Below, in pieces: positions 43,495 to 52,401 of a DNA stretch of 64,000 nt. The position numbers were made by a program, and so were the translations under genes. The notes beneath the pieces were generated by a model. That model did no database searches, was not told the origin of the DNA, and worked only from the letters and a program-made list of their open reading frames with translations. Numbering within the stretch: the first letter of the stretch is position 1; each line of letters begins with the position of its first letter. This DNA comes from Deltaproteobacteria bacterium (GTDB lineage: Bacteria; Desulfobacterota; Desulfobacteria; Desulfobacterales; JAFDMD01), in assembly GCA_019306065.1 (NCBI GenBank), contig JAFDMF010000005.1, forward strand, positions 64,843 to 128,842, read 5' to 3'.

Positions 43495-44037
43495 TTATGC
43501 AACGGAGTTATAGGAGATTCGGGTTACGGTATCTATTACCTGCTCTAATCCGTATTTGTCCGCTAACGCTTTTAATCCTATTTCCAAGTCGTTTTGATCT
43601 GGCATTTCTTCGATTTCTTCTTCCTTTTCTTCATAAATAAGGGCGTCTGTTATGCACCATTTAACGCATAAAGGTTCGTCTTCTCCTTCGCACATATCGC
43701 ATTTTAAAGGAAGTCCGGAATCCGGTTCTTTAAATTCTTCTCTCGACGGGCAGGATGCTCGGCAAAAAGCGCATTCCTCATATTCTTTTCCGTCTATTAT
43801 GTATTTGTCTCTGCCCGCGCATTCCGCCGGAGTATATTCGCCCGCATAAACGGGAACGTATATGTCCGCCAAAGGATCGCAGATTACTCTAATACGCGCT
43901 CTTGCCGGATTGTTGGAACTATATTTGGGCAAAGCGTGAAAAGCCGAACATATTACTTCGCAAGATCTGCAGCCGTTGCATTTATCAACGTCTATTTTTA
44001 TTGTTTTTATTGTTTTTCTTTTTTTTTCGCTGTCCAA
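43495..44037 (-). CDS. BamC-like polyferredoxin subunit
   Basis: This 180-residue protein has three [4Fe-4S]-type cysteine groups: CNGCRSCEVICSAFH near the N-terminus, CAFCRASCPS in the middle, and CDMCEGEDEPLCVKWC towards the C-terminus. This resembles electron-transfer subunits of AOR-family and molybdopterin enzymes; BamC is the electron donor to BamB in class II benzoyl-CoA reductase. It starts 17 bp after the BamB-like gene. The C-terminal 40 residues are acidic. Confidence 0.88.
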   Translation of the reverse strand: MDSEKKRKTIKTIKIDVDKCNGCRSCEVICSAFHALPKYSSNNPARARIRVICDPLADIYVPVYAGEYTPAECAGRDKYIIDGKEYEECAFCRASCPSREEFKEPDSGLPLKCDMCEGEDEPLCVKWCITDALIYEEKEEEIEEMPDQNDLEIGLKALADKYGLEQVIDTVTRISYNSVA

Positions 44038-44054
44038 GGTTTCCGTCCTCCGTT

Positions 44055-46040
44055 TTATTCGGTTGAATTGTTTTGACTTTTTGTATCGGGTAAAATTTTT
44101 CTTTTTATAAAGTCTTCGCTAACGTAATTTAAACCGAGTTCATTTAAGGATTCTTCCGTCGGAATGCCGTCGTTATTCCATCCTTTGAGTTTATAATATT
44201 CGTCTAACAGTTTTGTTTCAAGTTCCGGAAATCTTTTTTTCCAATGGTTTTTAGGCGGCTTTTCGTCTTTTCTTCTCATTCCTCTTCTTACATTTACGGC
44301 TCTTACCAGCGTTCTGTATCTTTTTGCGGCATTAGTCAGTTTTTCTTCGTCCATATCGATTCCGGCTCCGGCAGATATGAATTTGGGATAATTGTGTATA
44401 TGATAAGGAGGTTTTAACGGAAATGAGGATAAGCCGGCGCACATTCCCAAAGCGTCGTCTATGTAATGCATTCTTTCCTGCCAATCCACTATGTCGCAGG
44501 TCATTTCAGCTGTCGGATAATATGGTATGGAGTTTTCTCCGCGCAGTTCCCAGTCCAAAAAATATTGCTTGAATTTTTCGTCCGGAACTTGAAACCAGTC
44601 TTTTACAAAAGCTTCTCTGTGTTCTCTTTTCGGGAAGGGCGCTTGCGGAAACTGCCCTTCGATCTGAGTGATATTTATTTTTTCTCCGGTAGAATACATA
44701 AGAAAATATATGGGGTTTAGCATTGAAAGTTTAAGAGGCAGCTGCTCATGTTTTTTTATGTTGTTATGAGCGTATTCTTCTGCTCCGGCGCCAATTTTTT
44801 TTGCAGCCCAGTATGTTCCGTCCGCTAATATATCCCCTATTCCTTCTCTTTTTACTATTGCGTCAAGAAGCCAGTAGAATCTTCCTTCGTTATCTTCGGG
44901 CATACCCGGAAAATCTTCCCGTTTTAATATGCCGTTTTCGTAAAGTTCCAAGGCGAACGCCATAACCTGCGGAGCAGAGAATCCGTCAACTCCGTATTCG
45001 GTAGCCTTTTGAGCGATTTTTAAACCGAAATCCAAATCGGACATTGCAGCCATTGTATAGGTAAGTTTGGAAAAGCATTTCATCATGTATGTAGGCATAT
45101 CCGGAAGAGTAAGGGTGGCTCCGCATTTCATCGGGCAGTTGTAGCAGCTTATAAGCCTTGTTTGGGCGTCTTTCATTGTTTTTGTCCATGAGTTTGCTAT
45201 ATCTTCCGTCCAAAAACCTTTTCGTCTCGTGCGCGAGTTTCCCCACATAAAATTTTCGGTATGCCATTTTTCATCATGTATTTTCATTTCTTGCGGCGAG
45301 CCGAGTCCCGCTAATATCGGCATTACTCCGGGTATAGGGTTTTCATTTCGCCATTTTATATATTCGAGAACTTCGCCGCAAAGCTCCATAAATTCAGCGG
45401 GCTTTGCAACGTTTATATCTTTTGTGCCGCGAACGGCTATTGCCTTTAAACCTTTATCTCCCATAACAGCGCCCATTCCGCCTCGGCTTGCGCTTGATTT
45501 GCCTTGTTCGACGGATGCAAAAAACACTCTGTTTTCTCCTGCCAATCCTATGGACGTTACTTGGGCTTTCGGCTGGTCTAACTCTTTTTTGATTATCCCT
45601 GCCGTTTCTATTGCGCCTTTGCCTTTTAAATGAGAGGCGTCTCTTATTTCAACCTTGTCGTTATTTATCCATAAATAAACAAGTTTCGGAGATTTGCCGC
45701 GGACTATAACTTTATCGTAACCCGCGTATTTTAACTCGGGAGCCCAAAATCCTCCCATCATCGAAAACGCCATTAATTCGGTTTGCGGCGAGATTGTAGA
45801 AACTATGGTTCTATTGCAGCCTATGGCGGGAGTGCCGCATAAAAGCCCGGCGGAAAATATTAACAGATTATCGGGAGAAAAGGGTTTGACTTCCGGCGGG
45901 ACTCTTTCCCATAATATTTTGGCGTTTGTGCCGAGCCCTCCGAGATAAAGTTCGGTATCGGCAGGATCCGTAGCTACTCTTTCGATGTTTCCTAAGGTTA
46001 GATCAATTTCCAGATTAAACCCTGTTTCTGCATATCTCAT
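44055..46040 (-). CDS. BamB-like tungsten aldehyde:ferredoxin oxidoreductase-family protein
   Basis: This 661-residue AOR-family protein begins MRYAETGFNLEIDLTLG and continues with LYLGGLGTNAKILWERVPPE, AGLLCGTPAIGCNRT and SSASRGGMGAVMGDKGLKA, the region that binds the bis-metallopterin cofactor. HDEKWHTENF and ISCYNCPMKC supply candidate active-site and cluster residues. Length and wording are much closer to BamB, the active subunit of ATP-independent class II benzoyl-CoA reductase, than to true AOR enzymes. Syntrophs carry several BamB paralogues acting on other cyclic acyl-CoAs, so the substrate is unresolved. It heads an operon in the order bamB-C-D-E-F; bamGHI are absent. Confidence 0.88.
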   Translation of the reverse strand: MRYAETGFNLEIDLTLGNIERVATDPADTELYLGGLGTNAKILWERVPPEVKPFSPDNLLIFSAGLLCGTPAIGCNRTIVSTISPQTELMAFSMMGGFWAPELKYAGYDKVIVRGKSPKLVYLWINNDKVEIRDASHLKGKGAIETAGIIKKELDQPKAQVTSIGLAGENRVFFASVEQGKSSASRGGMGAVMGDKGLKAIAVRGTKDINVAKPAEFMELCGEVLEYIKWRNENPIPGVMPILAGLGSPQEMKIHDEKWHTENFMWGNSRTRRKGFWTEDIANSWTKTMKDAQTRLISCYNCPMKCGATLTLPDMPTYMMKCFSKLTYTMAAMSDLDFGLKIAQKATEYGVDGFSAPQVMAFALELYENGILKREDFPGMPEDNEGRFYWLLDAIVKREGIGDILADGTYWAAKKIGAGAEEYAHNNIKKHEQLPLKLSMLNPIYFLMYSTGEKINITQIEGQFPQAPFPKREHREAFVKDWFQVPDEKFKQYFLDWELRGENSIPYYPTAEMTCDIVDWQERMHYIDDALGMCAGLSSFPLKPPYHIHNYPKFISAGAGIDMDEEKLTNAAKRYRTLVRAVNVRRGMRRKDEKPPKNHWKKRFPELETKLLDEYYKLKGWNNDGIPTEESLNELGLNYVSEDFIKRKILPDTKSQNNSTE

Positions 46041-46371
46041 CTTTTTCCCCTTTATTAATAGAAGGTTATATAAAAAGTAACTATTTTATAGCTATATTGT
46101 ATTTACGTGTCAATAGTAAAAAGAAAAGATGTAAGGAGAGAAAAATAGCATGATTTATATGATTACAAAATAGGCATGCAATGTCTATACGAGCGGCGGC
46201 GGATAAAAGAATTGAAACGAAACCCGATAAACAAAGCAAAGCGCTCTTTTGCTTATGTTTGCCTCCTTATTAATTATAGGGTTAATTAATTTATAATAGC
46301 GCATACGTTTTTATCAATCGCGCATACGCAATTGATATTTCGAAAACGTAATCGAGAGTCGTCCGTATCCA
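46041..46371. other. intergenic region upstream of the bamB-like gene
   Basis: No intact gene is visible. It should hold the promoter for the minus-strand bam-like operon. Its far end runs into a decayed beta-barrel fragment on the plus strand. Confidence 0.45.
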
Positions 46372-46516
46372 ATTAGCGTTTTGGAAATGTATAATGCGGA
46401 ACTTGGATTAATAGTTTATAAAGGCAATAACTTTTCTTTATTTTTAAATTATGATTTGGGATTAAAAGAAGGCTATGTTGCTAATTCGGTTACGGGCGGC
46501 TTGAAATTTTATTTTA
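46372..46516 (+). pseudogene. C-terminal fragment of an outer-membrane beta-barrel (autotransporter-like)
   Basis: The frame reads LGLIVYKGNNFSLFLNYDLG and then VANSVTGGLKFYF, alternating hydrophobic strands that end in aromatic-x-F like the final strands of autotransporter barrels. Upstream sequence is not open, and the frame runs on into the fdhD 3' end with no stop at the expected place. It is probably a relic of a deleted gene. Confidence 0.35.
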
Positions 46517-46527
46517 TCCCAGCGCTT

Positions 46528-47349
46528 TTATCTTTTGTTTTGTTTAACTCTTTTATCTCCGCAAGAAACTATAAACCCGTCTGTTTTTTTGTCCATGTTT
46601 ATAATGGTCATATTGAGTTTTAATGCTATTTCAACCGCCATTGAAGTTGGGTTTGATAAGCTTATTAATATTGGAATTTTTGCCTGCGCGGTTTTTTGTA
46701 TTATTTCAAAGCTTATTCTAGAAGATAACGCCGCAAGCCGTATATCCGCCATTTTATTGTTAATGAGCAAAAAGCCTATTGCTTTGTCCATTGCATTATG
46801 ACGCCCTACGTCTTCTCCTTGCGAGATTATGTTAAGGCGGGAATTAAATAGCGCAACCGCATGGGTTCCTCTGGTTTTGGCATAATATTTTTGGCGGTTA
46901 AAAAACTTTTCAAGGATTATGTTAATCTGTTGAGGCGTTATGTTAAATTTATGGTCTGCAATATTAATATTTTGTGTAAGATCATTTATCATTTTTTCCG
47001 AAGATATTTCTCCGCTTAATTGATTAATAAACCTTTTTTTTTCTAACCGCTTGCGGATTTCTTTTTTATTTTTATCGGCAAGTTTAACGGTTATGCGGTT
47101 TTTATCGGAATTTATGCAAAAATCTATTGAGGCAATATCGCTATGCGATTGTATTATTCCTTCGGAAAGGCATAAACCCGCGGCAAGTTCGGTTTCGTTT
47201 CCGGGGGTTCTGATAAGGGTTGAATAGGGCGTATCTTCTATTGTTATAAGAAGCGGTTCTTCTAATACAAAGTCTTGCTTTTCTCTGCTTATGACGTTGT
47301 TTTGATAGCGGGTAATATCGTATGTTTTACAGGTTTTGTTGTTGTCCAT
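46528..47349 (-). CDS. fdhD: FdhD-like sulfurtransferase lacking the CxxC motif
   Basis: This 273-residue protein matches FdhD, which passes sulfur from IscS to the Mo/W-bis-MGD cofactor of formate dehydrogenases. Conserved blocks are RTPGNETELAAGLCLSEGII, SQGEDVGRHNAMDKAIG and LSNPTSMAVEIA. The usual CGxCG loop, with the cysteines that carry the sulfur, is replaced by a stretch reading NQLSGEISSE without cysteine. It lies downstream of the bam-like operon on the same strand side, with no formate dehydrogenase gene in the window. It could be a variant acting differently or a weakening copy. Confidence 0.85.
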   Translation of the reverse strand: MDNNKTCKTYDITRYQNNVISREKQDFVLEEPLLITIEDTPYSTLIRTPGNETELAAGLCLSEGIIQSHSDIASIDFCINSDKNRITVKLADKNKKEIRKRLEKKRFINQLSGEISSEKMINDLTQNINIADHKFNITPQQINIILEKFFNRQKYYAKTRGTHAVALFNSRLNIISQGEDVGRHNAMDKAIGFLLINNKMADIRLAALSSRISFEIIQKTAQAKIPILISLSNPTSMAVEIALKLNMTIINMDKKTDGFIVSCGDKRVKQNKR

Positions 47350-47357
47350 AAAATAGG

Positions 47358-47617
47358 TTAATCTCTATTCGGTATTTTTGAGGTATTTTGTATATCATAT
47401 ATAATTGTATCGGAGCTAAAATCCTGCTCTTTTGTCCATTTAATGCCATGATGAGCCTGACGAACAAGGCGAAAATATGATTTGTCGGCAGTTCCTTAAA
47501 AGCGCCGCCGTTCAAATATGGTTTTACATCGAAAATGCCGGAAATACCGCCGCTTGTAATTATTTCAATTTTATAATCGTCAAGAGGAAGCGCTTTTATA
47601 ATTTTATCCGTTTTAAT
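47358..47617 (-). pseudogene. DUF2442 protein, frameshifted
   Basis: The first part reads DKIIKALPLDDYKIEIITSG then GIFDVKPYLNGGAFKELP; after a frame change the product continues KSYFRLVRQAHHGIKWTKEQ and DFSSDT to a stop at 47358. These are the two halves of a DUF2442 domain. No ATG is visible, and it directly follows the nucleotidyltransferase gene. One indel near 47475-47485 inactivates it. Confidence 0.65.
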
Positions 47618-47920
47618 CTAAACTATTTTTATGCCTGTTTCCATTATTTCTTTTACAAAAGGGTTATCAATGGTAAAATCTTGCGGATTATACGGTAAGA
47701 TTTCCAAATCTTTACTTACGGATAAATTGATTTTTCTTATTTTACCTCTGTCAATAAAACGATCGCCTTCAAATATGTCGGAAACAATGGCAATATCAAT
47801 ATCGCTTGTTTCGGAATAGCTGCCGAATAGAATTGCCTGTTCTATAGGTATATTGTTTTCTTTTAAAGATTGTATATATTTTTCGACTATTCGTCTGACT
47901 TGATTAGGGATGTTAGCCAA
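47618..47920 (-). CDS. MNT-type nucleotidyltransferase domain protein
   Basis: This 100-residue protein has the minimal nucleotidyltransferase motif ILFGSYSETSDIDIAIVS, with the GS and DxD residues needed for NMP transfer. Such proteins act as antitoxins that AMPylate a HEPN toxin in MntA/HepT modules. No HEPN partner is next to it; a DUF2442 pseudogene follows instead. It may be an orphan antitoxin. The motif is convincing. Confidence 0.8.
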   Translation of the reverse strand: MANIPNQVRRIVEKYIQSLKENNIPIEQAILFGSYSETSDIDIAIVSDIFEGDRFIDRGKIRKINLSVSKDLEILPYNPQDFTIDNPFVKEIMETGIKIV

Positions 47921-48000
47921 TTGTAACTCTCCTTTATTTTACTAAAATAGTCTTCGGCTGTATAAAGAATCCCCTAATGTTAAATAATTTATTTGAATTA

Positions 48001-48270
48001 TTAAGGAAAATAGCGATAAAATTCGCGTCTATGTAAAACGCGCATTACTTCAATGTTATTATTATGAATTTCTACTCCCATACGATAATTACCGATACGA
48101 ATACGATAGCGGTTAGGATAACCTTTCATTGATTTCACTTCCGTAACTTCTCTTATGCTATCCGCATTAACTATGGCAGTAAAGGCAACATCAAAAATTC
48201 TATCATAATCAGGCAGGTTTTTTATTTTTTTTAAATCTTTTACAAATGATTTTCGATAAGATACTTTCAC
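48001..48270 (-). CDS. RelE/ParE-family toxin
   Basis: This 89-residue protein follows the RelE mRNA-interferase pattern: MKVSYRKSFVKDLKKI at the N-terminus, MKGYPNRYRIRIGNYRMGVE in the middle and VMRVLHRREFYRYFP at the end. The basic residues in the last two strands fit RNA cleavage. It lies 6 bp after its predicted antitoxin gene and appears intact. Confidence 0.88.
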   Translation of the reverse strand: MKVSYRKSFVKDLKKIKNLPDYDRIFDVAFTAIVNADSIREVTEVKSMKGYPNRYRIRIGNYRMGVEIHNNNIEVMRVLHRREFYRYFP

Positions 48271-48276
48271 TTGAAA

Positions 48277-48492
48277 TTAAGTCTCCAAAAATTTTAATGC
48301 TTCCTCTTTACTCATTAAAGGAGTTTTGCAAGCTTTATCCATTGCTTTATTTAAACAGTAATTTTCCATTGCTTCAGATAGTTTTTTATCCGAACATTCT
48401 TTTTTAGGAAAAAGGCTGTTCCATAAGTCAAGAGGAATAACAACCGCATTTGCTTTGCCGTTTGTATCCGTAAGATATTGAAGCGCCGCCAT
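48277..48492 (-). CDS. antitoxin partner of the RelE/ParE toxin
   Basis: This 71-residue protein starts MAALQYLTDTNGKANAVVIP, a Phd/YefM-like N-terminal segment, and ends in an acidic helix MSKEEALKFLET that could wrap the toxin. It precedes the toxin gene with a 6-bp gap, the normal antitoxin-first order. The start has an AAGGAGAGAC site. Confidence 0.8.
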   Translation of the reverse strand: MAALQYLTDTNGKANAVVIPLDLWNSLFPKKECSDKKLSEAMENYCLNKAMDKACKTPLMSKEEALKFLET

Positions 48493-48504
48493 AACTGTCT
48501 CTCC

Positions 48505-48669
48505 TTATTTAGGGTTTTGTAAGGTTATACCCGCCTTAATATGTTCAATAAATTTTTTAATTCTGTCCGATATATAAATAAGTAATGGTTTAAAGTCAAA
48601 TGCTTTGCTTAACCAAACTTCCAAAGCGATTAGTGAGTTACAGATTATAATTTTAGGATTAGAACCCAT
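48505..48669 (-). CDS. uncertain 54-residue open frame upstream of the antitoxin
   Basis: A frame from ATG 48669 reads NSLIALEVWLSKAFDFKPLL then YISDRIKKFIEHIK and stops 13 bases before the antitoxin ATG. The amphipathic composition is protein-like, but there is no good ribosome site and no family is recognised. It may be a leader or a remnant. Confidence 0.25.
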   Translation of the reverse strand: MGSNPKIIICNSLIALEVWLSKAFDFKPLLIYISDRIKKFIEHIKAGITLQNPK

Positions 48670-48686
48670 ATATCATTCTATATTTT

Positions 48687-49127
48687 TTAATTAGTAGGAT
48701 GGGTAAATATTTTAAATAAATCAGAAGTTATTTTATAAAAGCAAAAGACAGAGCCTAATAAAATCGGTAAAACAAATAAGTGTTTGCCTATAACGATAGT
48801 GGTTTTAAATAGATTAAATAAAAATATCTCTTCGGGTAAGATAAATAATGCTACAATCGCCAAAACGTCAAAAATTAAAGAATGTTTATAATAGTCCCTC
48901 AATCTATGTAATTCAGTCTGATATTTCCCTATCTTTCTGTCAAATAAAGTCTTTTTTAGAGGAGAATGAAACAGAATGGATAATGACGTAATTTTAAAGC
49001 CAATCATAATTGATAAAAAAGTAATAAGATCAGAATAACCGTCATATTTCTTATCATATATTTTAAATCCGCAAGCAAAAGATAGCAAGATAATTAAGAT
49101 GAAATAAAGCAAATCCTTTCCTTTCAT
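48687..49127 (-). CDS. four-helix membrane protein, second gene of an unrecognised pair
   Basis: This 146-residue protein has hydrophobic segments at about 5-22, 32-52, 84-108 and 112-132, with a charged loop of about 30 residues between the second and third. Its ATG overlaps the stop of the preceding gene in a TAATG junction, so the two are translationally coupled. No family is recognised. A small membrane effector next to a cytosolic partner is a common layout in abortive-infection systems, but that is inference. Confidence 0.65.
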   Translation of the reverse strand: MKGKDLLYFILIILLSFACGFKIYDKKYDGYSDLITFLSIMIGFKITSLSILFHSPLKKTLFDRKIGKYQTELHRLRDYYKHSLIFDVLAIVALFILPEEIFLFNLFKTTIVIGKHLFVLPILLGSVFCFYKITSDLFKIFTHPTN

Positions 49128-49954
49128 TACGCTATTTCCTTTAATAACGACTCTTTCACTAATTCCGGATTAAATTTGCCGTTTTTATCTTTATTCAATT
49201 TAATTAAAAATTTTTTGATAAAAGAATCATTATTAAAAATAATACTAAAATTATCTTCGTCGATTCCTCGTATGAACAAATTCTTTAAAGAATCTCTGGA
49301 TTTTGCATTAAATAAACGGGTTAAAAAAGATTTGATTTTATTTGTTGAATATTTTGCCGTAATTTTGAAGTCCTCAGGAGTATTTGTGCCTGTAAGGTCT
49401 CTTAAAGCTTTTCTCTCTTTACTATCATGATTAAATAAATTGCGCTCTTCGGAAAAAGATATTTCTTCAACACTTTTAATAATTTCAACAAACTGTTCTT
49501 TTGTTTTATAGAAATTCTCAATACTATAATTTCTTTTAGCTTTTTTTTTTAGAACGGTCTTGATCAATCCTTTTTTATTTAAATTTGATAGATATAAAAT
49601 TTTTTTTGAATAATGATATAAACAGAACAATTGATCTAAAAGTTCCGCTTCCGAAGTTTCTCTAGGATTATCTTTTTTATCGCCGGTTTCAATGTTTGTC
49701 AATTTATCATCGCGGGGATATGCCTTCCCATAATCAAAAAAAAACCAAATATAATCAGAATCTTTCTCTACCGAAACTTCGTAATAAATATCATCAACCA
49801 AAATTTTGAAAAATTCAGCAATAGCCATAAAACTATCGGCATTAGGATGAATAAAACGCTCCCCTTGCTGCTTGGAATGCTCTATTAATCTCATAAGACA
49901 GAATCCTATCTCACTTTTATTTTTTTTTATCTCCATAAGTAATCGTTTCTTCAA
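49127..49954 (-). CDS. unrecognised cytosolic protein (possible abortive-infection type)
   Basis: This 275-residue soluble protein is lysine- and phenylalanine-rich and mostly helical. Recognisable stretches are MRLIEHSKQQGERFIHPNAD, YIWFFFDYGKAYPRDDK and LLDQLFCLYHYSKKILYLSN. I weakly recall abortive-infection (AbiC-like) proteins with such histidine/tyrosine-rich helices, but I cannot assign it. It is coupled to the downstream membrane protein. Its neighbours are toxin-antitoxin genes, so a defence island setting fits. Confidence 0.6.
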   Translation of the reverse strand: MKKRLLMEIKKNKSEIGFCLMRLIEHSKQQGERFIHPNADSFMAIAEFFKILVDDIYYEVSVEKDSDYIWFFFDYGKAYPRDDKLTNIETGDKKDNPRETSEAELLDQLFCLYHYSKKILYLSNLNKKGLIKTVLKKKAKRNYSIENFYKTKEQFVEIIKSVEEISFSEERNLFNHDSKERKALRDLTGTNTPEDFKITAKYSTNKIKSFLTRLFNAKSRDSLKNLFIRGIDEDNFSIIFNNDSFIKKFLIKLNKDKNGKFNPELVKESLLKEIA

Positions 49955-50030
49955 AGAATATTTGTTTGCTTGTTATTTCATTCCTTTTTATTGCTTGACC
50001 AATACTCGTTGACAGATAACTATTTATTGA

Positions 50031-50075
50031 GCATAACGCCGCAAACAGGCAAGGAACGAAGTTATCCGCCGAAAT
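50031..50075. repeat. short remnant of the palindromic repeat family
   Basis: It retains GCATAACGCCGCAAACAGGC, then AACGAAGTTAT and CCGAAATTTTA, the outer blocks of the long copies with the centre deleted. Confidence 0.4.
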
Positions 50076-50076
50076 T

Positions 50077-52401
50077 TTATACGCCCATAAATTTTAAACT
50101 GGAGTCGTCTTGAAATTTCTCTATTTTTTTAAATATCTCTTTTAATATCTTTCTTTCAAGACGGGATAGATTGTCAGGATTAATATAATTATCTGGGGCT
50201 TTTTTTTCATAAACTATAGCTCTTACTTGCCGTACAAATCTAAGCTGCATCATAAAATCGTAAGATTGATCTATATCTTTATAATCCTGACGGGATAATA
50301 CTTTTTTATCATATATTTTACTAAGTCTTTCGTGTGTATTGGTTTCCCGAATTGAATTTTGCAAAGCATATATCCTGGCAAAGTCCACTATGGGAGTCAT
50401 TGCAAGTTTTATATCAAAAGAATTTTTATGTTCTCCTTTTGATTCGAGCTTAAACTGCCTGAAAAGATTAAGAGGCGGTTTAAAATAAAGAGCGTTTTCG
50501 GCAAGACGTCTGAAAAAACCGGACCAGTTTTTTAAAGAATCGAACAGAAAAGTTTTTAACTCGTTTATAAACCCGCTATATCCCCAGCCTTTTCTAAAAT
50601 CAAAAAATATGCCGGCGTGAAGAAGATCTTCCGGAGACGCCTCGTATATCCAAGAATTAAAATAGTTTTTCCATTGAGAAATAGAAGCGCATAATTTGGA
50701 ATTTTTTGCCATAATATTTCCTTTGCAAAAGGAATAGCCTGCTTTATCAAGCATATTGCATACTTTTTCGCCCATTTTTAAAAAATATTCTTTAACCTGT
50801 TTTTCGTCGTTTTTAGAAACATCTTCAAATATTATGGCATTATCCTGATCCGTTTTTAAGGTTTGCTCGTATCTTCCTTCGCTTCCCATGATCATAAATA
50901 CAAATTTTACGGGAGGCTCTCCTATATCGTTTATTGTAAATTCAATAAGTTTATCTAATATGGAACCGCTTATGGCGGAAACAAATTTTGTAATATGTTT
51001 TGCCTTTGCTCCTTTGCTTATAAAATCGTGGATTGTTTTAGGCAGCATATTATGGATTTCTATTATTTTTGTTAGGGTATCGGCTTTTGAAATATCTTCT
51101 ATAAATAAAAACGGAGATTTGCTTTGGGCGTTTAAGATATCTTTATGAGTTGCTATGCCTGCTATTTTTCCATCCGTATCGCTTACAATAACATGCCTTT
51201 TATTATCCTGCATACTTTTTAAAATAGCCTCGAAAATAAAAGAATGCTCGGATACTGTTATAAGAGGAGAAGACATTATAGAAGATGCAGGCATCAAAGC
51301 GTCGTATCCGGCGGCTACCACTTTATTTCTGAGATCCGTATCTGTTATTATGCCTATAAACTCCTGTTTATTGTTTCTAACAAGTATGGAACCGCAGTTT
51401 TTATCCTTCATTATAGACGCGGTTTTTTGAATGGCATCTTCTTCTTCGCAAAATATAAGGTTTCTATTGCAGATATTTCCTATGGTATTATGAAAGGCTC
51501 CGAGAACATCCTCTTCTACTCCCACGCTTCCGGCAATTAACGAGTAATAAGATTTTTTTAAAATTTTTTCTCCGAAAGTGTCGGTAAAATAGTCTCTTAC
51601 AATAGGAAATCTACTGCAAAGGTTTAAAAAATGCTCGCGCGCAAGCTTATAAAAAGAGGCATTCTCTTTTATTTTTATGTTTTCAAAAGCTATTCCCTTA
51701 TTTGCAAGTATCGAATAGCCTCCGAATATATCCCCTTTTTCCATAATCTCTTTGCTTTTCTTATTATCTTCTATCCTCGCCCTTGTTGCCGAACCGCTTC
51801 TTAGTATATAGATATGCTCTATTTTCGATTCGTCTTGAGTAAATAATAAAACGTTTTTGGGAAAATCCACTACAGATAACATTAAAGCGGTTTTGTTTAT
51901 ATCCTCTTTTTGCATAAAAGAAAAAGGAGCGGTATTTGTAAGCATTCTTTTTGCATGATCTGCCATTAAAACCGAAGCGTATTTTTTATTTTGTATTCTG
52001 GCTCCGTAGCTATCTACAAAATATTTATAAAAAGAATTATATCCGGCGCAAAGTTCCAAAAATTTCTTTTTGGGTATTACATATAAAACGGTATCTTTAT
52101 TTGCGCGGATATTACGCACCATTATGCCTGAATTCATAAGTATCGAAATGCCGCCTAATACATCCTTTTCTTTAAGATAACCTACTGTCTCTTTTTTGCC
52201 CTCTTTTTCAAAATAAAGCTCTAACTCCCCTTCTTTTACTATATACATTCCTTTTATTTCGCTTATCCCCTGCTTAAAAAGCATTGACCCTGCAAGATAT
52301 TCTTCTTCCATAACTGTTTCGGAAAGGTTTTCGATCTCTTTTTTAGGTATCGAAACAAAAGGCTGTAAATCGGATAAAAATCCTGTTATTTCTTTTTTCA
52401 T
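50077..52401 (-). CDS. cNMP-binding/CBS/DUF294 nucleotidyltransferase-like signalling protein
   Basis: This 774-residue protein has two cyclic-nucleotide-binding-type beta-barrels (about 10-130 and 160-280), a pair of CBS domains (about 315-435), a DUF294 nucleotidyltransferase domain with IMGSEGRYEQTLKTDQDN, and a C-terminal helical DUF294_C domain (about 630-760). DUF294 resembles the PII uridylyltransferase GlnD. Such proteins are commonly encoded beside acetate-activation genes and the PAS/exonuclease protein found here. A role in control of acetate metabolism by adenylate or cyclic nucleotide levels is likely but unproved. Confidence 0.88.
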   Translation of the reverse strand: MKKEITGFLSDLQPFVSIPKKEIENLSETVMEEEYLAGSMLFKQGISEIKGMYIVKEGELELYFEKEGKKETVGYLKEKDVLGGISILMNSGIMVRNIRANKDTVLYVIPKKKFLELCAGYNSFYKYFVDSYGARIQNKKYASVLMADHAKRMLTNTAPFSFMQKEDINKTALMLSVVDFPKNVLLFTQDESKIEHIYILRSGSATRARIEDNKKSKEIMEKGDIFGGYSILANKGIAFENIKIKENASFYKLAREHFLNLCSRFPIVRDYFTDTFGEKILKKSYYSLIAGSVGVEEDVLGAFHNTIGNICNRNLIFCEEEDAIQKTASIMKDKNCGSILVRNNKQEFIGIITDTDLRNKVVAAGYDALMPASSIMSSPLITVSEHSFIFEAILKSMQDNKRHVIVSDTDGKIAGIATHKDILNAQSKSPFLFIEDISKADTLTKIIEIHNMLPKTIHDFISKGAKAKHITKFVSAISGSILDKLIEFTINDIGEPPVKFVFMIMGSEGRYEQTLKTDQDNAIIFEDVSKNDEKQVKEYFLKMGEKVCNMLDKAGYSFCKGNIMAKNSKLCASISQWKNYFNSWIYEASPEDLLHAGIFFDFRKGWGYSGFINELKTFLFDSLKNWSGFFRRLAENALYFKPPLNLFRQFKLESKGEHKNSFDIKLAMTPIVDFARIYALQNSIRETNTHERLSKIYDKKVLSRQDYKDIDQSYDFMMQLRFVRQVRAIVYEKKAPDNYINPDNLSRLERKILKEIFKKIEKFQDDSSLKFMGV

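Noticed and set aside
44055-46040. AOR-family protein as the enzyme that oxidises the QHNDH aldehyde product
   Set aside because: Its sequence and five-gene context fit BamB much better than aldehyde:ferredoxin oxidoreductase, although activity on aldehydes cannot be excluded.
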